Assembly (NCBI RefSeq): GCF_000695625.1
Contig: NZ_JMQI01000084.1
Location: 1-58,366, forward strand
DNA: 58,366 nucleotides
Reading direction: 5' to 3'
Source of the DNA: Amycolatopsis rifamycinica
Lineage (GTDB): Bacteria > Actinomycetota > Actinomycetes > Mycobacteriales > Pseudonocardiaceae
Part shown: one piece after another, positions 48,867 to 58,366 of the stretch
Position numbering within the stretch: position 1 is the stretch's first letter
How the letters are laid out: each line of letters starts with the position of its first letter
The notes under the pieces: model-generated
Databases searched by the model: none
What the model saw: only the letters and a program-made list of their open reading frames with translations
Told to the model about the DNA's origin: nothing
Translations under genes and position numbers: made by a program

Positions 48867-49616
48867 CTGTAAGTCTTCGGCGCCAGCGGATGATGGCGGC
48901 GATGGTCAGTTCGGCTTGGTAGTCGGCGGCGCGTTCGGCGTCGCGGGTGGCCAGGTCGCGGAAGTGTTCGAGCCGGTTGAAGCAGCGTTCGGAGGCCTCG
49001 TCCGCGATCACGGTCTCCGGCCGGCAGCGTGGCCGGCCTGGTCCGATCCGGGCGACGCTGATGCCGTCCAGCAGCGGCAGCAGTTGCGGGTTATCTCCCG
49101 CTTGGCCTGGGGTGAGCAGGATCCGGACCGGCAGCCTCGACCTTCGACGGCGAGGTGGATTTGAGTGCTCAGCCCGCCGCGGGACCGGCCGAGTCCTTCT
49201 CCGTCGAGGGCTTCGATTCCGTCGCTGCATCCCCCTTTTTCCGGGCACCTGCAGCGTGCTGGTGTGCCCGGACCACGCTCGAGTCGGCCGAGATGATCCA
49301 TTCGAGGTCGCCGACGGCGTCGTCTTCGACGATCGCCCGGTCGAGGACCTTCTTCCAGGTGCCGTCTTTGGTCCAACCGCAGCCGCTCATGCGCGGTCTT
49401 CCACGGCCCATACCGTTCGGGCAGGTCACGCCACGGGGCACCGGTGCGCAACTTCCACAGGATCGCGTTGATCACCTGACGGTGATCCCGTCACCACCGG
49501 CCACCACTTTGCCGCGGCGGCAGCAGTGGCTCGATCACCACCCACGCCTTGTCCGTCAGTTCACCGCGACCAGCCACCGCGCACAGTGACCAGACAACCC
49601 AGGAGACGCCTTACAG
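48867..49616 (-). mobile_element. Inactivated IS5-family-like insertion element
   Basis: About 750 bp bounded by imperfect terminal repeats that begin CTGTAAG (left, 48867-48873) and CTGTAAG on the opposite strand (right, 49610-49616), with similarity continuing about seven bases inward. It contains one transposase gene broken by a nonsense codon, frameshifts and an internal deletion. No obvious target-site duplication was identified. Confidence 0.65.
48880..49577 (-). pseudogene. IS5-like transposase remnant
   Basis: Starting at GTG 49577 the translation begins V-A-G-R-G-E-L-T-D-K-A-W and hits an in-frame TGA after G-G-R-W. The same frame continues as I-N-A-I-L-W-K-L-R-T-G-A-P-W-R-D-L-P-E-R-Y-G-P-W, a standard IS5 DDE transposase N-terminus. 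A frameshift then moves the homology to G-T-W-K-K-V-L-D and S-A-D-S-S-V-V-R-A-H-Q-H. A further shift leads to S-E-R-C-F-N-R-L at the C-terminus. The segment between V-I-A-D and E-R-C-F-N-R-L is deleted, removing part of the DDE core. Not functional. Confidence 0.8.
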
Positions 49617-49621
49617 CGCAA

Positions 49622-49669
49622 CGAAACGGCCCTCCCGCTCGGTGCACGCCGAGCAGGAGGGCCGTTTCG
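49622..49669. terminator. Hairpin terminator at the end of the methoxymalonyl operon
   Basis: Arms CGAAACGGCCCTCC (49622-49635) and GGAGGGCCGTTTCG (49656-49669), 14 bp perfect, extended by an inner GCTCGG/CCGAGC stem. It lies 28 bp past the FkbH-like stop codon on the minus strand, and the minus-strand transcript continues with T-rich sequence. It separates the operon from the IS remnant. Confidence 0.75.
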
Positions 49670-49696
49670 GTGGGACAGGTCCGGACCGCGGGTGGC

Positions 49697-50773
49697 TCAG
49701 GCCGTGGCCAGCCGGACGGCGGTCAGCCGCAGCGTGGCCGGTGCCGGCCGCGGTGCCGGGGTGATGTGCAGCCGTTGCGTGTCCGCGCTTTCCGGTGCCG
49801 GCAGCCCGGCCAGGCAGGCGCAGTGCTCGTCCGCGAACCCGGCGAACCGGTAGGCGACTTCCATGATCCGGTTCCGCGCGGTCGGCCGGAAGTCGGCGAC
49901 CAGGTGGGCGCCCGCCGCGGCCGCCTCCGTGATCAGCCAGTTCAGCACCGTGGCGCCGGCGCCGAACGACACCACCCGGCACGAGGTGGCCAGCAGCTTC
50001 AGGTGCCACACCGCCGGGCCGGTCTCCAGCAGCGCCACGCCGACCGCGCCGTGCGAGCCGAAGCGGTCGCTCATCGTCACCGCGAGGACCTCGTGGCGGG
50101 GGTCGTCCAGGAGCGCGCGGAGGTCGGCGTCGGAGTAGTGGACGCCGGTCGCGTTCATCTGGCTCGTGCGCAGCGTCAGCTCCTCCATCCGGGACAGGTC
50201 GCCCGGGGTGGCCCTGCTGATCTCCATCACGAGCTCCAGCGAGCGCAGGAACTCCTCCGACGGCCCGTCGAACGACTCCTGCTCGGCCTGGCGCCGCACG
50301 TTGGCCTGGTACATCTGGCGGCGGCGGCGCGAGTCGACCGTCACCGCCGCCGGGGTGTACTCGGGCAGGGTGAGCAGCTCGGGGATCGACTCGGCCGGGT
50401 AGCAGCGCACCTCCGGCAGGTGGTAGGCCACCTCCGCCCGTTCCGCGGGCTGGTCGTCGACGAAGGCGATCGTGTGGTGGGCGAACTTCAGCTCGTCGGC
50501 GATTTCGCGGACCGAAGCCGACTTCGGGCCCCACCCGATCTTGGCCTGCACGAAGTACTCGGCGACGCCGAGGGCCTCGAGGCGCTGCCAGGCGGGCCCG
50601 TGGTCGTTCTTGCTCGCGACGGCCTGCAGGATGCCGCGGGAGTCGAGACCCACGATGGTCTCGTGGACCCGGTCGTCGATGGCCACGTCGTCGCCCTCGA
50701 GCAGGGTGCCGTTCCACAGCGTGTTGTCCAGGTCCCAGACGACACACTTGACGGTGGTGATCGGTTCGGTCAC
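49697..50773 (-). CDS. FkbH-like HAD-IIIC glyceryl-ACP synthase for methoxymalonyl-ACP
   Basis: 358 residues, GTGA overlap with the acyl-CoA dehydrogenase gene. N-terminal HAD domain with V-V-W-D-L-D-N-T-L-W (Asp14, Asp16), S-K-N-D and F-V-D-D-Q-P-A-E-R. A C-terminal GNAT-like domain contains R-T-S-Q-M-N-A-T. FkbH enzymes take 1,3-bisphosphoglycerate, dephosphorylate it and load the glyceryl unit onto the discrete ACP. This is the entry step of hydroxymalonyl/methoxymalonyl-ACP synthesis, and the ACP, dehydrogenases and methyltransferase needed next are all encoded nearby. Confidence 0.92.
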   Translation of the reverse strand: MTEPITTVKCVVWDLDNTLWNGTLLEGDDVAIDDRVHETIVGLDSRGILQAVASKNDHGPAWQRLEALGVAEYFVQAKIGWGPKSASVREIADELKFAHHTIAFVDDQPAERAEVAYHLPEVRCYPAESIPELLTLPEYTPAAVTVDSRRRRQMYQANVRRQAEQESFDGPSEEFLRSLELVMEISRATPGDLSRMEELTLRTSQMNATGVHYSDADLRALLDDPRHEVLAVTMSDRFGSHGAVGVALLETGPAVWHLKLLATSCRVVSFGAGATVLNWLITEAAAAGAHLVADFRPTARNRIMEVAYRFAGFADEHCACLAGLPAPESADTQRLHITPAPRPAPATLRLTAVRLATA

Positions 50774-51903
50774 TGCGTCTCCCGCCGTACGGTGCCGTGC
50801 CCGGTCGCCAGGGCGTGCCGGGCGAGTTCGAGCCGGCAGATCTCGCTGCTGCCCTCGATGATTTCCATCAGCTTCGCGTCCCGGTAGGCGCGGGCGACGA
50901 CGTGGCCGTCCGACGCGCCCGCCGAGGCCATGATCTGCACGGCCGACGCGCTGCCGCGCACGGCCTCGGTCGCGCTCACGTGTTTCGCGAGAACGGTGGC
51001 GATCACCAGGTCCGGCGATCCCGATTCCCAGCATTCGCTCGCGCGACGGCACACCGCGGTGGCGACCTGCTCCGCGGCGTAGAGGTCGGCGACCATGCGG
51101 GAAACCAGCTGGTGCTCGGCGATCGGCTTGCCGAACTGCCGCCGCGAGCCGGCGTGCGCGGTCACCGCGCCGAGACAGCCGCGCAGGATGCCGGCACAGC
51201 CCCAGGCCACCGACATCCGGCCGTAGGACAGCGACGTCGTCACCAGGAACGGCAGTGAGAGCCCCGTGCCGCCGAGGACGTTCGCCGCCGGCAGCCGCAC
51301 GCCGTCCAGCCGGACCTGCGCGTGCCCGGCCGCGCGGCAGCCGAGCGGGTGCGGGATCTTCTCGATCCGCACCCCCTCGGCGTCCGCGGGCACCACGACC
51401 GCCGCCGCGTTCTCGCCGACTTTGCCGATGACGACGACGAAGTCGGCGTAGGCCGCCGCGGTGATCCACGTCTTGCCGCCGTCGACGACCACCGTGTCCC
51501 CGTCGAACCGCAGCTGGGTGGTCATCGCCCCGAGGTCGCTGCCGGCTTCGGGCTCGCTGAAGGCGACGGCCGCGAGCCGGCCGCCGGTCAGCTGCGGCAG
51601 GAACGCGGCCCGCTGTTCGCGGGTGCCGAGGCGCTGGATCGTCCAGGCCGCCATGCCCTGCGACGTCATCACACTCCGCAGGGAACTGCACAGGCTCCCG
51701 GCGTGGGCGGTGAGCTCCCCGTTCGCCGAGCTGGTCAGGCCGAGCCCGCCGTGTTCCTTCCCCACTTCCGCGCAGAGGACGCCGGCGGCACCGAGTTCGC
51801 TCAGGACGGTCCGCGGGATTTCGCCCGCGACGTCCCAGGCGCCGGCGTTGTCCCCGACGAAGCGCCAGGTGTCGGCGTGGCCGGTGAGGAGCCCGTCAGA
51901 CAT
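50770..51903 (-). CDS. FkbI-like acyl-CoA dehydrogenase family protein
   Basis: 377 residues, starting within the end of the ACP gene (8 bp overlap). Acyl-CoA dehydrogenase fold: A-F-S-E-P-E-A-G-S-D-L near residue 119, R-R-Q-F-G-K-P-I near 259, and the C-terminal E-I-I-E-G-S-S-E-I-C-R-L. In this pathway the FkbI protein oxidises the glyceryl-ACP alcohol chain in concert with FkbK to give hydroxymalonyl-ACP, using FAD. Position between FkbH- and FkbJ-type genes matches the FK520 cassette order. Confidence 0.91.
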   Translation of the reverse strand: MSDGLLTGHADTWRFVGDNAGAWDVAGEIPRTVLSELGAAGVLCAEVGKEHGGLGLTSSANGELTAHAGSLCSSLRSVMTSQGMAAWTIQRLGTREQRAAFLPQLTGGRLAAVAFSEPEAGSDLGAMTTQLRFDGDTVVVDGGKTWITAAAYADFVVVIGKVGENAAAVVVPADAEGVRIEKIPHPLGCRAAGHAQVRLDGVRLPAANVLGGTGLSLPFLVTTSLSYGRMSVAWGCAGILRGCLGAVTAHAGSRRQFGKPIAEHQLVSRMVADLYAAEQVATAVCRRASECWESGSPDLVIATVLAKHVSATEAVRGSASAVQIMASAGASDGHVVARAYRDAKLMEIIEGSSEICRLELARHALATGHGTVRRETQ

Positions 51904-52192
51904 CGCAGCCGGCGGCCGACTCCGCCTGGAGCCGGCTGGCGAGCGCGGCCATGCTCTTGACCGTGAGGAAGTTCGACAGCTGCAGGTCCGGGCCGGCGAC
52001 CGTCACGGAGTAGGCCTGTTCCAGGAACACGACCAGCTGCATGGCGAACATGGAGTTGGCCAGCCCGGTGGCGAAGAGGTCCTGGTCCACCTCGGGCCTG
52101 GTCCCGGTCTGCTCGGCCACGAAGCTGCTGATCTGGTCGATGACGACGTCGGTGTCGAGGGGCGCCTTGGCGGTCTGCTGTTCCGAGTTCAT
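51896..52192 (-). CDS. FkbJ-like discrete acyl carrier protein
   Basis: 98 residues. Carrier-protein helix pattern with the phosphopantetheine Ser in G-L-A-N-S-M-F-A-M-Q-L (canonical D-S-L-x-x-x-x-L becomes N-S-M-F-A-M-Q-L, as is common in FkbJ-type proteins). It carries the glyceryl-to-methoxymalonyl intermediates. Because the adjacent KS protein has neither a working AT nor its own ACP, this carrier may also present the extender unit directly to that KS. Confidence 0.88.
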   Translation of the reverse strand: MNSEQQTAKAPLDTDVVIDQISSFVAEQTGTRPEVDQDLFATGLANSMFAMQLVVFLEQAYSVTVAGPDLQLSNFLTVKSMAALASRLQAESAAGCDV

Positions 52193-52201
52193 GATTTCGC
52201 C

Positions 52202-53044
52202 TCACTTGTAGATGTAGAAGCCACGGCCGCTTTTCCGGCCGAGTTCACCTCGCCGGACCTTCTCCAGGAGAACCTCGCTGGGGCGGCACCGCTCGTCCCC
52301 GGTCCGGGCGTGCAGCGCCGCGAGGGCGTCGACGAGGTTGTCGATCCCGATCAGGTCCGCGGTGCGCAGCGGGCCCGTCGGGTGACCGAGGCAGCCCTGC
52401 ATCAGGGCGTCCACCTCCTCGACGGTCGCGGTGCCGTCCCCGACGACCCGCGCGGCGTCGTTGATCATCGGGTGCAGGAGCCGGCTCGTCACGAAACCGG
52501 GTGCGTCGTTGACCACCACCGCGCGCCGGCCGAGCCGGGTCAGCAGCGAGAGCACCGCGTCGACGGTCTGGTCGGCCGTCTTCGGGCCGCGGATGACCTC
52601 GACCATCGCGATCAGGTACGCGGGGTTCATGAAGTGCGTGCCGATCAGGTCGTCCGGGTGGCGCACCCACGCCGCCATCTCGTCGATGGGGATGCCGGAC
52701 GTGTTGGAGATCAGGGGAGTGCCGGGCCGGACCAGTTCCGAGATGCCGGCGAGCACTTCCGCCTTCTTCTCGGGCAGCTCGGTGACCGCCTCGATCACCG
52801 CGGTCGCGTCCGCCACCTCGCTCAGCGAAACGGTCGTGTGCAGCTTCCCCGGGGCGCGCCCGGCCGGCAGCGCGCCCGCCAGCTGGGCGTGCCGCAGCCC
52901 GGTGGCGGACGCCGCGCGGGCGCGCTCCAGCACGCCGTCGTCGACGTCCACCAGCACGACCGGCAGGCCGTGCCCGACGACGAGCGTCGAGATGCCGGTG
53001 CCCATGACACCCGCGCCTACGATGGCAACGAGCGGCTCGTCCAT
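52202..53044 (-). CDS. FkbK-like 3-hydroxyacyl dehydrogenase
   Basis: 280 residues, ATG behind GGAGGAGG; its first 28 bp lie inside the end of the KS gene. N-terminal NAD fold I-V-G-A-G-V-M-G-T-G-I and V-D-V-D, family pattern E-A-V-T-E, N-T-S-G-I-P, G-T-H-F-M-N-P, C-terminal dimer domain ending G-R-K-S-G-R-G-F-Y. FkbK oxidises the glyceryl-ACP primary alcohol using NAD(P). First gene of the methoxymalonyl block after the PKS gene. Confidence 0.92.
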   Translation of the reverse strand: MDEPLVAIVGAGVMGTGISTLVVGHGLPVVLVDVDDGVLERARAASATGLRHAQLAGALPAGRAPGKLHTTVSLSEVADATAVIEAVTELPEKKAEVLAGISELVRPGTPLISNTSGIPIDEMAAWVRHPDDLIGTHFMNPAYLIAMVEVIRGPKTADQTVDAVLSLLTRLGRRAVVVNDAPGFVTSRLLHPMINDAARVVGDGTATVEEVDALMQGCLGHPTGPLRTADLIGIDNLVDALAALHARTGDERCRPSEVLLEKVRRGELGRKSGRGFYIYK

Positions 53045-55479
53045 GACGCCTCCTCCAGGCCAAGGGGCTCGTAGCTGCCGGAATCGGGCCCGATCCAGTA
53101 CCGGCGCCGCTGGAAGGGATAGCCCGGCAGTGACACTCGCCGCGGTCGCGGCGTGCCGTGCAGGGCGTCCCAATCAATCTCCACAGTGGACTCCCACAGC
53201 CTGCCCGCCGTGCCGAGCAGGTGGGCGGGACCGGCTCGGTCCGCGTCCGGCGGCGGGAGCGTGGACACCGCCGTCAGCGCGGGTTCCCGCCGCGCGACGG
53301 CTTCGGTCAGCGTGCTGCCCGGGCCGACTTCGAGCAGGATCCGGCCGGGCTCGCCGGCCAGCTCCCGCAGGCCGTCGGCGAACCGGGACGGCTCGCTCAG
53401 GTGGCGGGCCCAGTGGGCCGGCTCCACAGCCTCCTCCGGGCTGATCCAGGTGCCGGTCACCCCGGAGACGTAGGGCACCTCCGGCGGTTTGAGCTCGTAG
53501 CCCGCCACCCGGTCGGCGAACCCGGCCGTGCGTGCGCCGGCGTCCGCCCGGGCGGTGGTGACGTCGAGGGCGTCCGCCAGGCCGATCACGCCGGCCAGGC
53601 AGGCCGCCACGTACTCGCCGTCGCCCTCGCCGATCATCGCGGCGGGTTCGACACCCCACGACCGCCACAGCCGCGCGAGCGCCCACTGCAGGCTGAAGAC
53701 CGCCGCCGGCACACCCCGCCCGTCGCCGCCCTCCGCGGCCGAAAAGAGCAGCGGGCGAACGTCGAACCCGAGCCGCGGCCGCACCAGTTCGGCGCAGCGG
53801 TCCACCTGCTCGGCGAACACCGGCTCACCGCGGTAGATCTCCGCCGCGGCACCCGGCCGGTACGAGGCGCTGCCCGGGAACATGAAGATCACCTGCCGGG
53901 CCTTCACCCCGGCACCGGCGTCCGTCGTCCGCGCCAGCGCCCGGAGGGCGGCGACCGCCTCGGTCCGGTCGCGGCACACCAGGTGCCGGCGGTGCGGGAA
54001 CCCGGCCCGGCCGGCCTGCAGGGTGTAGGCGACGTCGGCGAGGTCCGCGTCCTCGTGGCGCTCCAGGTGGCCGGCGAGGTTGGCGGCCGCGTCCGCCAGC
54101 GCCTTCCCGGTCCGCGCGGACAGCACGATCACCTGCTCCGGGCGGGCCGGCGGCGCGGTGTCCCGCCGCACCGGTGCCTCTTCCAGCACCACGTGCGCGT
54201 TGGTGCCGCCGACCCCGAAGGCGCTGACGCCGGCCCGTCGCGGCGTCGCGCCCCGCGTCCAGGGAAGGGCGGTGGTCGGCACGTAGAACGGCGTGCGGTC
54301 CAGTGCCAGTGCGGGGTTGGGCGTGGTGAAGTTGATGCTGGGCGGGATTTCCTCGTGTTCGAGCGCCAGCACCGCCCGGGCGAAACCCACCGCCCCGGCG
54401 GCGGCGTCGAGGTGCCCGACGTTGGCCTTCGCCGAGCCGAGCGCGCAGAACCCGCGTTCGCGGGTGCCGAACGCCTTGGTGAGCCCGGCGACCTCGATCG
54501 GGTCCCCGAGCGGGGTGCCGGTGCCGTGCGCCTCGATGTAGCCGATGGTCTCCGAGGGCACGCCGGCGACCGCCTGCGCGGTGGCGATCGCCTCGGCCTG
54601 TGCCTGCATGTTCGGTGCGCTGAACCCGAACTTCGCCGAACCGTCGTTGTTGACCGCCGTGCCCCGGATGACCGCGCGGATGTGGTCGCCGTCCGCGAGC
54701 GCGTCGCTCAGCCGGCGGAGCGCCACGACCGTGACGCCGTACCCGGGAATGGTCCCGCCGGCGGCGGCGTCGAAGGGACGGCAGTGGCCGTCGCTGGCGA
54801 AGATCCCGCCGGCGACCTGCGGATAGCCGCCGATCAGCGGGATCGGCAGCGCCACCGCGCCCGCCAGCGCCATGTCGCATTCGTGTCCGAGCAGCGCCTG
54901 GCAGGCGAGGTGGATGGCCACGAGCGACGTGGAGCAGGCCGTCTGCACGGTCATCGCGGGACCGCGCAGGTTGCACAGGTACGCCGCGCGGGTCGCGAGG
55001 AAGTCCTTGTCGTTGAACGGACGCGCGGAGAACGCCGCCAGCGACCGCCGGAACCGCGCGTTCGCCAGGAGGTTCAGCGGCAGGTACTTGTTGGCGAAGC
55101 AGCCGGCGTAGACGCCGACGGCGCCGTCGAACCGGGCCGGGTCGTGCCCGGTGTCCTCGAGCGCGTGCCAGACGCACTCGACGAAGAGCCGCTGCTGCGG
55201 ATCGCTGATCTCCGCCTGCTGCGCCGTGTACCCGAAGAACTCCGCGTCGAACTGGTCGGCGTCCTCGACGACCGCCGCGGCGGGCACGTAGTCGGGGTGC
55301 GTCACCATGTCCGCCGGCCAGCCGGCGTCGACCAGCTGCCGGGTGCTGAACCGGGAGACCGACTCGACGCCGTCCCGCTGGTTGCGCCAGAACTCGTCGA
55401 TGGTGGCCGCTCCGGGCAGCCGCCCGGCAAGCCCGACGACCGCGATGGGCTCCATCCCGTCTTCCATTCCGGTACTCAT
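53017..55479 (-). CDS. Type I PKS protein: KS plus truncated, inactive AT; no ACP
   Basis: 820 residues from ATG 55479 behind GGGGG. KS at residues 10-430 with a complete triad: Cys182 in Q-T-A-C-S-T-S, His318 in E-A-H-G-T-G-T, His356 in A-N-V-G-H-L. The AT-like region (about 529-770) is damaged: F-P-G-Q-G-S reads F-P-G-S-A-S, the nucleophile motif G-H-S-x-G reads G-E-G-D-G (residues 617-621, Ser replaced by Gly), and the ferredoxin-like subdomain with the H-A-F-H/Y-A-S-H motif is missing. The post-AT linker (Y-P-F-Q-R-R-R-Y-W) is intact and the protein ends soon after, without KR, DH or ACP. It lies 49 bp after the NRPS gene. Confidence 0.9.
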   Translation of the reverse strand: MSTGMEDGMEPIAVVGLAGRLPGAATIDEFWRNQRDGVESVSRFSTRQLVDAGWPADMVTHPDYVPAAAVVEDADQFDAEFFGYTAQQAEISDPQQRLFVECVWHALEDTGHDPARFDGAVGVYAGCFANKYLPLNLLANARFRRSLAAFSARPFNDKDFLATRAAYLCNLRGPAMTVQTACSTSLVAIHLACQALLGHECDMALAGAVALPIPLIGGYPQVAGGIFASDGHCRPFDAAAGGTIPGYGVTVVALRRLSDALADGDHIRAVIRGTAVNNDGSAKFGFSAPNMQAQAEAIATAQAVAGVPSETIGYIEAHGTGTPLGDPIEVAGLTKAFGTRERGFCALGSAKANVGHLDAAAGAVGFARAVLALEHEEIPPSINFTTPNPALALDRTPFYVPTTALPWTRGATPRRAGVSAFGVGGTNAHVVLEEAPVRRDTAPPARPEQVIVLSARTGKALADAAANLAGHLERHEDADLADVAYTLQAGRAGFPHRRHLVCRDRTEAVAALRALARTTDAGAGVKARQVIFMFPGSASYRPGAAAEIYRGEPVFAEQVDRCAELVRPRLGFDVRPLLFSAAEGGDGRGVPAAVFSLQWALARLWRSWGVEPAAMIGEGDGEYVAACLAGVIGLADALDVTTARADAGARTAGFADRVAGYELKPPEVPYVSGVTGTWISPEEAVEPAHWARHLSEPSRFADGLRELAGEPGRILLEVGPGSTLTEAVARREPALTAVSTLPPPDADRAGPAHLLGTAGRLWESTVEIDWDALHGTPRPRRVSLPGYPFQRRRYWIGPDSGSYEPLGLEEASWTSRSLPS

Positions 55480-55528
55480 CGCAGGCCCCCAACGGCTCGA
55501 CGCCGTGTCGATCGGTTCACTGGCACGC

Positions 55529-58366
<2,838 letters not shown>

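Overview
This window is very GC-rich DNA with densely packed genes and strong G/C bias at third codon positions. Two likely F420-dependent luciferase-like oxidoreductases, several leaderless promoters, a Tat-exported glucanase and an NRPS-PKS cluster point to a filamentous actinomycete, most likely a member of the Pseudonocardiaceae such as Amycolatopsis. The genus is an inference; no rRNA or tRNA gene is present to confirm it.

Layout. 1-2.6 kb: the end of an MDR oxidoreductase and a secreted GH64 beta-1,3-glucanase with a CBM6. 2.7-5.8 kb: a small lipoprotein, a tandem universal stress protein and an Acg-type nitroreductase. Both of the last two are preceded by boxes resembling the DosR/DevR palindrome, and a 29-30 bp tandem repeat lies between them. 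5.8-9.35 kb: a leaderless operon of class II aldolase, PfkB kinase, flavin amine oxidase and SRPBCC protein, with an inverted repeat over its promoter. 9.4-17.5 kb: a lone OmpR-type DNA-binding protein, a YraQ/DUF1980 permease pair, an orphan NMT1-like binding protein, a large LuxR/LAL activator and an MFS transporter. 17.8-25.8 kb: a GH27-like secreted glycosidase with altered active-site residues, a TetR regulator diverging from an acyl-CoA ligase/LLM/SDR operon, and a LysR regulator diverging from another LLM oxidoreductase.

26-37 kb holds the most unusual catabolic system. A PaaX-type regulator diverges from seven genes that are all joined by 4-bp start/stop overlaps: an amino-acid-type ABC importer (binding protein, permease, ATPase), a CapA-like metallophosphatase, a class III CoA-transferase and two 2-hydroxyacyl-CoA dehydratase (HGD-D) subunits. 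Both dehydratase subunits have lost most of the family's iron-sulfur cysteines, and no activator ATPase is encoded here. A decayed copy of the importer's binding protein and two secreted alpha/beta hydrolases follow.

37-58 kb appears to be one flank of a biosynthetic gene cluster. It begins with a flavin reductase and a RibBA paralogue degenerate at both active sites, an NAD(P)-binding protein, a winged-helix regulator, two cytosolic peptidases, a possible 27-residue peptide gene and a 14-helix exporter, then a LuxR regulator with two methyltransferases. After a dead IS5-like element, a leftward operon encodes an NRPS fragment whose glycine-like adenylation domain is interrupted by a luciferase-like monooxygenase, a KS protein with a dead and truncated AT and no ACP, and the FkbK/J/I/H set for methoxymalonyl-ACP. 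The FkbG-like O-methyltransferase lies across the IS remnant. The NRPS runs off the right end, so the cluster is incomplete here.
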